This document shows, in pieces, positions 8,172 through 17,010 of a stretch of 64,000 nt of DNA. The notes under the pieces were generated by a model that worked only from the letters and a program-made list of their open reading frames with translations, searched no databases and was not told the DNA's origin. Numbering within the stretch: position 1 is the stretch's first letter; each line of letters begins with the position of its first letter. Location: positions 496,001 through 560,000 of the forward strand of contig PKTN01000001.1 in assembly GCA_002869185.1 (NCBI GenBank), read 5' to 3'. Source of the stretch: Denitrovibrio sp. (GTDB taxonomy: Bacteria; Chrysiogenota; Deferribacteres; Deferribacterales; Geovibrionaceae). The position numbers were made by a program, and so were the translations under genes.

Positions 8172-10847
8172 TTAGCCACCGGCCTGGCTGAAATCAGCCG
8201 ACTGTGACTGCGCATCAGCAATGGCCATTTCCATCGCTGTGAACTGCTTCCAGTATCTTTCTAGCTGGTTTTCTACCCTATCTTCTTGGGCAATAATTCT
8301 ATCTTCCAATCTAAGAAGATCATTACTAATACTGCCGTTTAGTCCAAGCTTGTTACCAATCATACCATCATCTCCAGTATATCGATCAACGAGGACATCA
8401 TTAAAGTATCTAGACCAACCAAGCTCATTCAAGTACGAATTATAATCATTGGTATAATTTGCACTACCCTCTTCAGGTTCTTCAGGATAATTTGCAAAAA
8501 AGTTAAAGACATCATCAGGATTTTCAGTAATTGCATCCATGAAATTAGAATTATCTCTTAACTCGCTTGCTATCTCTTCATAATCGGTCGAAAACTCCAC
8601 AAGATAACCTTTAAATTCTGTATCAAGGTCACCAGCACCTGCAACTTTGATCCCTAGATCAGACATATCATTTATAGAGCCTGTGATACCAGGCCTTTCA
8701 GCAAAAAATGTCTTTCTCATAATAGTATCAAGATTTCTAAGTTCGGAACTTCGTCTAACTATGTCATATTTATTATACATTTCATATTTTTCTAAATACG
8801 CTTCAAGATCAGCTTCACCCATACCTTCTTTCTCAGCATCAGACAAGTGAGCTATATATTCGTCTTCAGTATCTTCTTTTTCTGGTATATCTAAAGCCAT
8901 CATCACTTCATTGTAGTGAGCTATAAATTTTGAAAAAGCGACAACAGCCTTTTCAGTATCAACCTCAACATTGATTGAGGCAGTACTTGTGCTTATTCCA
9001 TTAAGGCTAAGCGTAACACCATTTATAATATCACTAACAGCATTAGACTCTCGGACATAGGTTGTACCATCAACAGTAAGTATCGCTCTTTGTCCAGATT
9101 CACCTATTGTTGTAGCTACTTCAGTATTGCTTGTGAGATTAAGTGCTTCAAGCAAATTACTAGTATCATTCGCAGAACCAACTGTAATATCATCTATATT
9201 GTCAGATCTTAAAGTAACTTTATCAGACACTGTATCGTATGCCATAGTAACGCCAGCACCAGATTTATTCACCTTAGAGATCACATCATTGAGGCTCTCT
9301 GTTGATGTATCAACATATATCGAAACACCGTTAATAGTAAATGTGCCCGTAAATGGATATACAGTTAGACCTGAATCAACAAGATTATCACTAGCATCAA
9401 TACTATCTGAAGATGAACCAGTATCAAGCGTTGGGTTACTAGCATAATCAAGCTTCATAAGCTCAATAACGTTACTAGTATCACCATAGGCACCTAAACT
9501 AATCTTTGTACTTCCTGGATAATTTGATTTAAGCAAAAACTGGTCATTCGTGCTGTCGTAAGATGCCGTAACACATGCACCAGCAGAGTTTATGATACCT
9601 AGCATATCGTTTACAGATATTTTGGTATAATCTTCGATTGTAATTTTTACACTATTTATTGTGAAATAGCCGTTTGCGTCTGTATTCACTACCTCGTCAA
9701 AGCCAGCAGCATCGAGTCCTTCGACGGTTGTATCTAGTCCCGAGCCAGTTGAAGCAGTTGTACCTGTATATGTTGTATAAGTGTCGGAAGAGACTTTAAG
9801 TGATGCATCTTGTGCGATAGTAAAAGAACCTTCAGCAAGACTTGTAGTACTAAGCTCGAAAGTTGCTCCACCTACCACACCAGAGATAGCACTAAATATC
9901 TTATTATCAAGATTAGCGAGGCTATCAGCAACGTGATATTTCATTATAGAAGTAGTAGAGCTAGTTGTTGGTGTATACGCTTCTGCGAACCCGATTTCGT
10001 CACGAAGCGATCCAGCATCAGTACCACCTACAGATATACTGTAATCTTCAACAGTAGTCTCATACATTGCCATGTTCCAAGTACCAGCGTCATATTCTGC
10101 ACGCATAGATATGTATTGCTTGGCAGTGGTTCCCATTGATGAATTCATCCCTTCATTTAGTTCAAATTCAAGTCTAGCGGCCACATCATTTATATCTTCT
10201 CCAGTAGAGCCAAAAGTATCAGTAACTGTGAGAGTTTGGTTATTATCATTTGAATCAACGTAATTGATAGAAAAGCTTCCTGTAAAATCAATTGCAAGCG
10301 TCCCAGAAGCACTTACACTTGCCCCGTCTATGGCATCACCAGTTGATTTAGAAATAGTTCCAATATTATCAACTTTCATTTCAGTAGTAGATATAAAGTC
10401 AGAACCAGAAGCAGCAATAGTAACCTCGTGCACTCCTTCAAGATAATCTGAAGAAAGCCCTGAGACTTTTGTTATGTTAGCTCCTTCTGAGGAGAGTGAA
10501 AAACGAGTAAATGCACTGGTTGCAAGTGAGTTTTTTGCTATTTGATCAACCTGAATAGAGTGGTTGCCAACGGCAGCATCAGTGGTTGCAGTAGCTGTAA
10601 CAATAGAATTATTAGTAGTGGAGGTTAGTTTAGTCTTGAAGGTTGATTCAAGACGCAAGTTGAGTAGGTCAGACGAAAGGCTACTAAGCTTTTCGTTGTA
10701 ATCTGTGTATACTTCATTTTCAAATTTTTTGTATTCGTAATCGCCATACAGCCTATCGACAGGCACTTTTGCCTGCACCAGCATCTTTTCAACGATTCCG
10801 TTCGTATCCATTCCAGATACTATACCACCAACCTGTATTCCTGCCAT
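8172..10847 (-). CDS. fliD: Flagellar hook-associated protein 2 (filament cap) FliD
   Basis: Forms the cap under which flagellin subunits polymerise. The conserved N-terminal D0/D1 region (VGGIVSGMDTNGIVEKMLVQAKVPVDRLYGDYEYKKFENEVYTDYNEKLSSLSSDL) and the C-terminal helical region (RLEDRIIAQEDRVENQLERYWKQFTAMEMAIADAQSQ) are clear. The middle is very long, Ser/Thr/Asp-rich and contains several related beta modules (each with a variant of FTINGVSIYVDTSTESLNDVISKVN, the hook-IN motif). At about 891 residues it is much larger than the common 450-700. AGGAG eight bases upstream favours the ATG at 10847 over the GTG at 10856. A sigma28-like promoter precedes it. Confidence 0.94.
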   Translation of the reverse strand: MAGIQVGGIVSGMDTNGIVEKMLVQAKVPVDRLYGDYEYKKFENEVYTDYNEKLSSLSSDLLNLRLESTFKTKLTSTTNNSIVTATATTDAAVGNHSIQVDQIAKNSLATSAFTRFSLSSEGANITKVSGLSSDYLEGVHEVTIAASGSDFISTTEMKVDNIGTISKSTGDAIDGASVSASGTLAIDFTGSFSINYVDSNDNNQTLTVTDTFGSTGEDINDVAARLEFELNEGMNSSMGTTAKQYISMRAEYDAGTWNMAMYETTVEDYSISVGGTDAGSLRDEIGFAEAYTPTTSSTTSIMKYHVADSLANLDNKIFSAISGVVGGATFELSTTSLAEGSFTIAQDASLKVSSDTYTTYTGTTASTGSGLDTTVEGLDAAGFDEVVNTDANGYFTINSVKITIEDYTKISVNDMLGIINSAGACVTASYDSTNDQFLLKSNYPGSTKISLGAYGDTSNVIELMKLDYASNPTLDTGSSSDSIDASDNLVDSGLTVYPFTGTFTINGVSIYVDTSTESLNDVISKVNKSGAGVTMAYDTVSDKVTLRSDNIDDITVGSANDTSNLLEALNLTSNTEVATTIGESGQRAILTVDGTTYVRESNAVSDIINGVTLSLNGISTSTASINVEVDTEKAVVAFSKFIAHYNEVMMALDIPEKEDTEDEYIAHLSDAEKEGMGEADLEAYLEKYEMYNKYDIVRRSSELRNLDTIMRKTFFAERPGITGSINDMSDLGIKVAGAGDLDTEFKGYLVEFSTDYEEIASELRDNSNFMDAITENPDDVFNFFANYPEEPEEGSANYTNDYNSYLNELGWSRYFNDVLVDRYTGDDGMIGNKLGLNGSISNDLLRLEDRIIAQEDRVENQLERYWKQFTAMEMAIADAQSQSADFSQAGG

Positions 10848-10873
10848 CCTTGACACTCCTATGGTTATCAGAC

Positions 10874-10900
10874 TTATCGGTCAATCTGATTATTTCTTAA
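10874..10900 (-). promoter_or_regulatory. Sigma28 (FliA)-like promoter for fliD operon
   Basis: On the minus strand TTAA (10900-10897), 15 bases, then ACCGATAA (10881-10874), close to the flagellar consensus TAAA-N15-GCCGATAA. It sits 27 bases upstream of the fliD start. Confidence 0.6.
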
Positions 10901-10943
10901 GAAAAAATTTGCCACATCTGCAAAAATGTACTAAAACCACTGC

Positions 10944-11558
10944 ATGAAAAAAATACTTGTGTACGACTGCGACGGTGTATTATTTAACAGCACTGAAGCT
11001 ATCAAAGGCTATTACGACTTTGTCTTCGATAAATTCAGCCTACCTTTAATAGACTGGACTAACGAAGAAAACCTCAAGCTCGCCATGATGAGCACCAGCA
11101 AAGAAATTATCCGTGCGTTTGCCACGAGCGACGATCTTAGCGATGAGATTCTCACTTTTGCCGCACAGACAAATTTCAGGAAATTTCTTCCCCTTATGAT
11201 ACCCCAACCAAAAGTCTACGAAACTCTTGAAAAGCTTGTAGAGATGGGGCACACCCTTACAGTATGTACTAACAGAGGTATTTCTCTCGCATATCTTTTA
11301 GAACATTTCGATATGGGAAATTATTTCTCTTACTCTGTCACCACTATGGATGTAGCAAAACCAAAGCCAGATCCAGAAGGTATACATATGATAATGGAAA
11401 AATTTAATGCTAAGAAAGAAGATATACTTTTTATAGGGGATGCATTCACAGATTACTACGCAGCAAAGGCGGCAGATGTGCAGTTCTTAGCTTATGAAAA
11501 TGAGCTAAAAGAGAGCAAAGTTATCAAATGTCATTCTGAGGTTTTTAACTACTTATAA
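10944..11558 (+). CDS. HAD-superfamily hydrolase (phosphoglycolate phosphatase-like)
   Basis: A 204-residue haloacid dehalogenase-fold phosphatase. Motif I is YDCDGVLFNS (nucleophile Asp and general acid Asp), motif II is TVCTNRG with the Thr, the motif III Lys is in AKPKPDPEG, and motif IV is FIGDAFTDYYAA. The small helical cap between motifs I and II fits the Gph/pyrophosphatase group. The substrate is not predictable. It is divergent from fliD, with 96 bases between the two starts. Confidence 0.85.
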   Translation: MKKILVYDCDGVLFNSTEAIKGYYDFVFDKFSLPLIDWTNEENLKLAMMSTSKEIIRAFATSDDLSDEILTFAAQTNFRKFLPLMIPQPKVYETLEKLVEMGHTLTVCTNRGISLAYLLEHFDMGNYFSYSVTTMDVAKPKPDPEGIHMIMEKFNAKKEDILFIGDAFTDYYAAKAADVQFLAYENELKESKVIKCHSEVFNYL

Positions 11559-11623
11559 CTTATGACTGATCTCCCCATTCCAAAAGGAGCATGAAGTCAT
11601 AGATAATAAATCATTTTCATATT

Positions 11624-11665
11624 ATTCTTAGTCATCCTGAGGAACGTAGTAGTGACAGATACTCT
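11624..11665. repeat. REP-like intergenic element
   Basis: The string GTCATCCTGAGGAACGTAG followed by TAGTGACAGATACTC in the HAD-PHP intergenic gap matches a type of short dispersed intergenic repeat seen in many AT-rich genomes (GTCATYCTGAGGARCG...). Only one copy is visible in the window, so its repetitive nature here is inferred from memory of the motif and not shown. Confidence 0.4.
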
Positions 11666-11731
11666 ATAAATAAAAAACTATTTGCCGTATCTGGTTTTGA
11701 GTGTTTCGTAAACGTTATAAGGGATATTCAG

Positions 11732-12523
11732 TTAGCCCCTACCCGTCCCAAGACCGATACTGAGCTGATTGTCACCATGAAAATCACTTCCACCAGAGAT
11801 TGCCATGTCATGCTCGATAGCTATCTCATGAAGCATCCTCTGACGATACATATCAGTATCAGAGGTAAAGACCTCTATACCATCAAGCCCCAGACCTTTT
11901 AGATATTTGACAAAGCCTGAATAGTATTTCTCATCTATGTCAAGAGTGAATGGATGTGCAAGAATAGCTATACCGCCAGCCTCGTGAATAAGGTCAAGTG
12001 AGTTATGAAAATCTAGAGTCTCACGTGCAATATAATAAGGTTTACCTTTACCTAAGTATTTATCGAAAGCATCGCCCATATTCTCAGCCAAGCCTTGTTT
12101 GCAAAGATATTTAGCAATGTGTGGCCTACCAAGCTCACCGTCATTCTCTGTTGAGATATCTTCCTGAGTAAGCTGTTTGCCGACAAGTTCACCAATAAGC
12201 TTTATCATCTTGTCGTTTCTGACCCTTCTAGCATCCTTTAAGCTGTCTAAAGCCTTATTTAGATACTCATTCTTATGATCTACAAAAAGACCAACGAGAT
12301 GAAAAGTCCCCGGCTCGTATGAGACACTAAGTTCTACACCACTGACTCTTTCCACGTTTACGTCCACAGACATGAAACTATCAATACCATTAACAGTATC
12401 ATGGTCAGTCAGTGCAAGCACCTCTACACCAAGTTTTTCGGCATATTTAGCTAGCTTCTCTGGGGTCATTGTGCCATCAGAAAAAGTCGAATGGGTATGT
12501 AAATCTATCATATTTAGTAACAT
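11732..12523 (-). CDS. PHP-domain phosphoesterase (RNase AM / YciV-like)
   Basis: A 263-residue PHP-fold metal-dependent phosphoesterase. Metal-binding motifs are DLHTHSTFSDG at the N-terminus, ALTDHDTVNG, a GVELSVSY acidic motif, ILAHPF and the C-terminal SGGSDFHGDN. The length and motif order match the YciV/RNase AM group that acts on 3',5'-nucleotide or short RNA substrates. ATGs at 12523 and 12511 are both possible and neither has a clear ribosome site. The neighbours are unrelated, so the exact substrate remains open. Confidence 0.88.
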   Translation of the reverse strand: MLLNMIDLHTHSTFSDGTMTPEKLAKYAEKLGVEVLALTDHDTVNGIDSFMSVDVNVERVSGVELSVSYEPGTFHLVGLFVDHKNEYLNKALDSLKDARRVRNDKMIKLIGELVGKQLTQEDISTENDGELGRPHIAKYLCKQGLAENMGDAFDKYLGKGKPYYIARETLDFHNSLDLIHEAGGIAILAHPFTLDIDEKYYSGFVKYLKGLGLDGIEVFTSDTDMYRQRMLHEIAIEHDMAISGGSDFHGDNQLSIGLGTGRG

Positions 12524-12612
12524 ACAATAACTTAAAACTATTTAGAATAACTATTCGAATAAAAAACACATTTTCCTTGTTATTACATCTTTAAAAGTAT
12601 ATATTTCCATCA

Positions 12613-13011
12613 ATGCAACCAGTACATTATGTCTTCTACAGAGCTTGTGTTAACCTTATCGGAATAGGATTCGCCTCTTTAGTGCTATCGGGCGTATCTG
12701 TCAGTGGATTTATGCCTTTATTTATAGCAGGTATAATACTCACCTTTTTCCAAACATTTCTTCGCCCTATTCTCGTTTTTCTAACGCTACCATTTCAGAT
12801 TCTAAGCCTAGGAGTCGGCTACATTATAGTGAATTCATTTTTACTTAAGCTGACTGCAAACTTTTTATCTGGTATAGAGATAACAGGATTTTGGTATGCA
12901 TTTTTCGGTGCTATTTTTATCAGTTTCATCAACATGGTTTTTGATATATTCTCTTCTAATAAGAGTAACGTTAAGATTTATTACCACAACAGCGGAGATG
13001 ACCAAGAATGA
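12613..13011 (+). CDS. Phage holin family 4 / YvlD-type membrane protein
   Basis: A 132-residue protein with about four hydrophobic segments and the family signature FLRPILVFLTLPFQILSLGVGYIIVNSFLLKLTANFLSGIEI. Despite its Pfam-type name, this family is widespread on chromosomes and is not evidence of a prophage. Its stop overlaps the start of the DUF1820 gene by four bases, so it is the first gene of a run with DUF1820-lptF-lptG. Confidence 0.82.
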   Translation: MQPVHYVFYRACVNLIGIGFASLVLSGVSVSGFMPLFIAGIILTFFQTFLRPILVFLTLPFQILSLGVGYIIVNSFLLKLTANFLSGIEITGFWYAFFGAIFISFINMVFDIFSSNKSNVKIYYHNSGDDQE

Positions 13012-13310
13012 GAAAGAAACTGTTTAAAATCATATTTATAGATGAAGATAAAAAGATTCAGACAATACATGCATCAGAGCTAAATCCTTCGTCTTTCTTA
13101 GGACTGGTGGAGATATCTGATATCGTTTTTATAGATAAATCAGAGCTAATCATCTCCCCTGATGATGGCAATCTGAAAGAAAAATTTAAAAATGTAGAAC
13201 GTTCATTCCTTCCTCTTAATTCTATCATCAGGATAGACGAAATTATGATTGAAAAAGAGACACCTGTCATCAGATTATATAGCGAAACTAAAGATGAAAT
13301 TACTTCATAG
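13008..13310 (+). CDS. DUF1820 family protein
   Basis: A 100-residue cytoplasmic protein matching DUF1820: KLFKIIFIDEDKKIQTIHASELNPSSFLGLVEISDIVF at the N-terminus and VERSFLPLNSIIRIDEI towards the C-terminus, the family's most conserved segment. Function unknown. It overlaps both neighbours (four bases with the YvlD-type gene, 17 with lptF), indicating translational coupling. Confidence 0.85.
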   Translation: MRKKLFKIIFIDEDKKIQTIHASELNPSSFLGLVEISDIVFIDKSELIISPDDGNLKEKFKNVERSFLPLNSIIRIDEIMIEKETPVIRLYSETKDEITS

Positions 13311-14340
13311 ATACATTCTCAAAGAAATTTTTCCAATATTCTTTCTAGGCAATATATTTTTCGTTCTGCTTCTACTTCTCGACAAGTTAATTGCCCTTGC
13401 TGATCTATTCTTTACTAAGAACGTTCCAGGCTATCTTATTATACAAACAATAGTCTTTTATCTTCCATCTTTTCTGGTTATCACAATCCCTACTTCTGCC
13501 ATGTTAGCAGTCATGATAGCATACGGAAGATTATCATCTGACAGCGAAATCATTGCTATGAGAGCGTCTGGTGCAGGTAAATCATTCTTCACTTACCCTA
13601 CTGTCTTTTTTGGTTTAACAGCTTTTATAATAGGCATAATGATGAGCTTTTGGCTAATGCCTCTCGGTAGTGCAAGTGCCATAAACAATCTCTCAAAAAT
13701 GGCAAAACTCGTATCAATAAAAGATATGAAACCTAAAGAGCTTTATAACGAAATCCCTGGAATGGTCTTCTATGCAGTAGAAAAAGAGAGCGATGTCAAT
13801 TACAATAAGATGATCATAATAGATAAACAACAACACTCTGTTATTACTGCTAATAAAGCAGAAATCTTACCTTCTGGTGATGCTGGGTTACTTATGAACC
13901 TCAAAGACGGTCGGATCGTAACATTAAATAAAGATGATAAACATACAAAAATCAATTTTGATAACTTTAAACTCAACTCCCCTCTACTATCACCTGAAGG
14001 GTTCACAGTCAATTCAGAAAGACTTATGACAACTGAGGAACTATTTAAAAACTACAATAAAGCACCAATATATAAATTTGAAATATCTAAAAGGATATCC
14101 ATGCCTTTTGCGGCCATCATTATGAGTATTTTTGGCATGAGCCTAGGTATATTCTTTCACAGGAGCGGACGTTCACTTGCTATACCTATAACGATAGCTG
14201 TTGTCGCTGTTTACAATATCTTGTTTTTTACAGCCCAAAACTTCGCTACATCAGGTAGAGCTGAACCTCTTCTTGCTGCTTGGATACCTAATATAATCTT
14301 TGCTGTCGTAGCAGTCTTCTTTTATAGGAGAGCTGTATGA
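13294..14340 (+). CDS. lptF: LPS export ABC transporter permease LptF
   Basis: Inner-membrane permease of the LptB2FG complex that extracts LPS and passes it to the LptC-A-D bridge. It has N-terminal transmembrane helices beginning MKLLHRYILKEIFPIFFLGNIFFVLLLLLDKLI, the PSFLVITIPTSAMLAVMIAYGRLSSDSEIIAMRASG coupling segment that docks on LptB, a large periplasmic beta-jellyroll domain in the middle, and C-terminal helices. The start at 13294 lies inside the DUF1820 gene. It overlaps lptG by ATGA. It indicates a Gram-negative outer membrane with LPS. Confidence 0.92.
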   Translation: MKLLHRYILKEIFPIFFLGNIFFVLLLLLDKLIALADLFFTKNVPGYLIIQTIVFYLPSFLVITIPTSAMLAVMIAYGRLSSDSEIIAMRASGAGKSFFTYPTVFFGLTAFIIGIMMSFWLMPLGSASAINNLSKMAKLVSIKDMKPKELYNEIPGMVFYAVEKESDVNYNKMIIIDKQQHSVITANKAEILPSGDAGLLMNLKDGRIVTLNKDDKHTKINFDNFKLNSPLLSPEGFTVNSERLMTTEELFKNYNKAPIYKFEISKRISMPFAAIIMSIFGMSLGIFFHRSGRSLAIPITIAVVAVYNILFFTAQNFATSGRAEPLLAAWIPNIIFAVVAVFFYRRAV

Positions 14341-15425
14341 TTTCTAAATTTAATAAATACATTATAGCTTTATTCATAAAGAACACATTAATTGTACAGA
14401 TTTTTGTAGCTATCATAACTCTAATCGCAAACACGTTCCAGCATACAAAAATGCTAAACCAATACGATATCTCTTTCTATACACTTATAATTTATGACCT
14501 GATGAAGATCCCTTATCTATTATACACAACCATGCCTATGACAATAGTAGTCTCTACTATGCTGGTTATGGTCTCACTACTTAAAAGCAACGAGCTACTA
14601 GCTTATGTTTCACTCGGTGGCAAGATACGCAACATGGCTCTCCCTTTTTTCATAAGTGGTTTTATCCTCGCAGGTTTTTTATATTTAGCCGCTGACACTA
14701 TAAACCCAAAAACAATGCTTAAACGTGAGCAATATGCTTATAAGTATATCAAGAAGAAAAAATTTAGTATCTCTGGCAAGCTGACAGATATTTGGTTAAA
14801 AGAGACTGACACTAGATTCATTAATATCAACTTCATGGATCCAATCCAAAAGAAAATCGTAGGAATCACAGAATATAATTTAAATAATGAGTTTCAAGTT
14901 AGCAGTATAGTCACATACGATTCAGCTGATTTTGTAGATAATAAATGGCAGATAAAAAACATGAAAATGTTCACTATGCATCCAGTCCCTACTATGACAA
15001 ATGAGACACCACATCTATCCCAAGACAGAGAACTGTTCGATGAACTTACGAGCCTACCTGTACTCAAGCCTCAATATTTATCTCTTAAAGAGATAAAGAG
15101 GATATCTAGTATTCTTAAAAAACAGGATCTTAATGCAGCTAAATATGAGCTTCAGCTATATAAGTCATACGCACATGCACTAAGTGTTCTAGTCATTATA
15201 CTTGTTATTTTTCCGTTATGTATAGGCTTCTCGAGAAACCACTCATACATAGGGGTCGCTTCAAAATCACTCTTTACAGGTTTCGCCTATTGGCTAACCA
15301 TGGCGTCCTTTCAGTCACTTGGAAAAACAGGCTTGTTTAATCCTATAGTCGCTAGCTTTATGCCAGTTGCCCTATTCTTTTTACTTGCGATATACCTCAT
15401 ATATAAACGTGAGCGAGCGGGATAG
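14337..15425 (+). CDS. lptG: LPS export ABC transporter permease LptG
   Basis: Partner permease of LptF. The 362 residues follow the same plan. N-terminal helices include YIIALFIKNTLIVQIFVAIITLIANTFQ, and the coupling segment is YTTMPMTIVVSTMLVMVSLLKSNELLAYVSLGG. A periplasmic domain contains FININFMDPIQKKIVGITEYNLNNEFQVSSIV, and the C-terminal helices include a GFSRNHSYIGVASKSLFTGFAYWL stretch. Translationally coupled to lptF (ATGA overlap). Confidence 0.92.
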   Translation: MISKFNKYIIALFIKNTLIVQIFVAIITLIANTFQHTKMLNQYDISFYTLIIYDLMKIPYLLYTTMPMTIVVSTMLVMVSLLKSNELLAYVSLGGKIRNMALPFFISGFILAGFLYLAADTINPKTMLKREQYAYKYIKKKKFSISGKLTDIWLKETDTRFININFMDPIQKKIVGITEYNLNNEFQVSSIVTYDSADFVDNKWQIKNMKMFTMHPVPTMTNETPHLSQDRELFDELTSLPVLKPQYLSLKEIKRISSILKKQDLNAAKYELQLYKSYAHALSVLVIILVIFPLCIGFSRNHSYIGVASKSLFTGFAYWLTMASFQSLGKTGLFNPIVASFMPVALFFLLAIYLIYKRERAG

Positions 15426-15454
15426 CATTTCACTCTTGCGGAACAATTTCAAGT

Positions 15455-15483
15455 TTGACTTTACCACCATACTGAGCTAATAT
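15455..15483 (+). promoter_or_regulatory. Sigma70-type promoter for leuB
   Basis: TTGACT (15455-15460), 17 bases, TAATAT (15478-15483). It lies about 50 bases before the leuB ATG. Confidence 0.55.
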
Positions 15484-15531
15484 CTTTTTTCTTGAATATA
15501 ATTCAATCAACCTATTAAGGAGTATATAATT

Positions 15532-16605
15532 ATGAATAAAGTAGCAGTCCTCCCGGGTGACGGGATCGGTCCAGAGGTAATGCAGCAGGCAATTAAAGTC
15601 CTGGATAAAGTCTCTGAAAAATATGGTAAAAAATTCGATTTCACATTCGCCGATGTTGGCGGTATAGCAATAGATAACCACGGTACTCCACTACCTGATG
15701 CGACACTTAAGCTTTGTGACGAGTCAGATGCAATCCTCTTCGGTTCTGTTGGTGGACCTAAATGGGAAAACCTCCCTCCACAAGAACAACCAGAGAGAGG
15801 AGCACTCCTTCCTCTTCGTGCTCACTTTAAACTTTTTTGCAACATCAGACCTATCCAAATATTCAACCCTCTTAAATCAGCTTCATCCCTAAAAGAGGAA
15901 TATATCCCTAACGGTCTTGACCTCGTCTTCTTTCGTGAGCTCACAGGTGGAATCTACTTCGGTCAGCCAAAAGAGATCAACGCAGACAGAACAATGGGTC
16001 TCGACACTATGATTTATACTAAACCAGAGATCGAGCGTATTGCTAGACTCGCTTTTGATGCTGCTATGCTCAGAGACAAGAAACTTTGCTCTGTAGATAA
16101 AGCAAACGTACTAATGAACTCCATCGTTTGGAGAGAGACAGTCATAGAGATTCACAAAGAATACCCTGAAGTAGAGCTTACACATATGTATGTTGATAAC
16201 GCTGCTATGCAACTCGTTCGTAACCCATCACAGTTCGACGTAGTTGTTACAGGTAATATGTTCGGTGATATCCTCTCTGACGCTGCTGCAATGCTTACTG
16301 GGTCACTCGGTATGCTACCATCAGCATCTATCAACGAGTCAAAGTTTGGTCTTTACGAGCCTATCGGTGGTACAGCTCCAGACATCGCAGGTCAGAACAT
16401 AGCTAACCCTATCGCACAGGTTCTGTCTGCTGCTCTTATGCTTCGTTATACATTCGCTATGGATGATGCGGCATGTGCCATAGAAGACGCTATAGAAGCT
16501 ATCCTCGAAGAAGGATACAGAACTGGCGACATCTACAACAAAGGGACTGACCAGAAACTTGTTAAGACTGACGAGATGGGTGATCTTATAGCTTCACGTA
16601 TCTAG
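15532..16605 (+). CDS. leuB: 3-isopropylmalate dehydrogenase
   Basis: Oxidises and decarboxylates 3-isopropylmalate to 2-oxoisocaproate in leucine biosynthesis, using NAD. The 357-residue length is normal. Visible motifs are the N-terminal [14 protein letters not shown], the substrate-binding [20 protein letters not shown] (Arg residues), [16 protein letters not shown] (Tyr), the catalytic Lys region [11 protein letters not shown], the metal-binding [25 protein letters not shown], and the NAD-binding [18 protein letters not shown]. It stands alone here, with its own promoter and terminators. Confidence 0.96.
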   Translation: MNKVAVLPGDGIGPEVMQQAIKVLDKVSEKYGKKFDFTFADVGGIAIDNHGTPLPDATLKLCDESDAILFGSVGGPKWENLPPQEQPERGALLPLRAHFKLFCNIRPIQIFNPLKSASSLKEEYIPNGLDLVFFRELTGGIYFGQPKEINADRTMGLDTMIYTKPEIERIARLAFDAAMLRDKKLCSVDKANVLMNSIVWRETVIEIHKEYPEVELTHMYVDNAAMQLVRNPSQFDVVVTGNMFGDILSDAAAMLTGSLGMLPSASINESKFGLYEPIGGTAPDIAGQNIANPIAQVLSAALMLRYTFAMDDAACAIEDAIEAILEEGYRTGDIYNKGTDQKLVKTDEMGDLIASRI

Positions 16606-16620
16606 TCGGTAAGTGCTGAC

Positions 16621-16665
16621 AGGCATAACACTATACTGTGAGCACATATAGTAGTGCCTTCTTTT
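16621..16665 (+). terminator. Terminator-like hairpin after leuB
   Basis: AGGCA...ACTATA pairs with TATAGT...TGCCT across a CTGTGAGCACA loop, with a small internal bulge, followed by TCTTTTG. A second short hairpin (GCGGCTAT/ATAGTCGC) follows at 16665-16683. Confidence 0.5.
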
Positions 16666-16704
16666 GCGGCTATCATATAGTCGCCTAATAATGAATTTAA
16701 TCGT

Positions 16705-16738
16705 AAAGGCTCATGCAGAAATGTGTGAGCCTTTTTTG
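16705..16738 (+). terminator. Rho-independent terminator
   Basis: AAAGGCTCA pairs perfectly with TGAGCCTTT (9 bp) around a 12-base loop and is followed by further Ts. Confidence 0.75.
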
Positions 16739-16841
16739 TTTTATCTTGTTCTCATTCTAAAACAAACCTATCTGCTTGTTTCATATACAATAATAAATTA
16801 CTCTAAAATAAACAAAATAGTGTTTGTAACTATTAACACAT

Positions 16842-16863
16842 TTTTGTAATATTCATTACAAAA
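16842..16863. promoter_or_regulatory. Perfect inverted repeat upstream of the XRE-cupin gene
   Basis: TTTTGTAAT and ATTACAAAA, 9-bp perfect arms separated by ATTC. It lies about 83 bases upstream of the -35 of the regulator promoter. It could be an operator for the regulator or for another dimeric factor; no T-run follows on either strand beyond the arm itself. Confidence 0.45.
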
Positions 16864-16945
16864 CAAGACATAGATTTAAATTTAGTCACAATATCAATTA
16901 CTTATAACAGTATTAACTTAATTAAGTATTATAATTGAATTTTAA

Positions 16946-16973
16946 TTGACATTATTTTCTTGTTCACTATAAT
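16946..16973 (+). promoter_or_regulatory. Sigma70 promoter for the proline catabolism genes
   Basis: Perfect TTGACA (16946-16951), 16-base spacer, perfect TATAAT (16968-16973), followed by GAGGTG and the TTG start at 17011. Confidence 0.75.
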
Positions 16974-17010
16974 AAACAATATACAGGTTAACATTATTCA
17001 GAGGTGCAAT

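Larger units (their letters stand above)
16606..16959. other. 354-base gap between leuB and the XRE-cupin regulator
   Basis: Contains three consecutive hairpins after leuB (16621-16665, 16665-16685, 16705-16738), an AT-rich stretch, a 9-bp-arm inverted repeat (16842-16863) and the -35 element of the regulator promoter. No protein-like short frame, tRNA or known small RNA was seen. Confidence 0.6.

Noticed and set aside
12613-13011. Prophage holin
   Set aside because: The phage-holin-4 family is mostly chromosomal (YvlD-type); there are no phage genes nearby.
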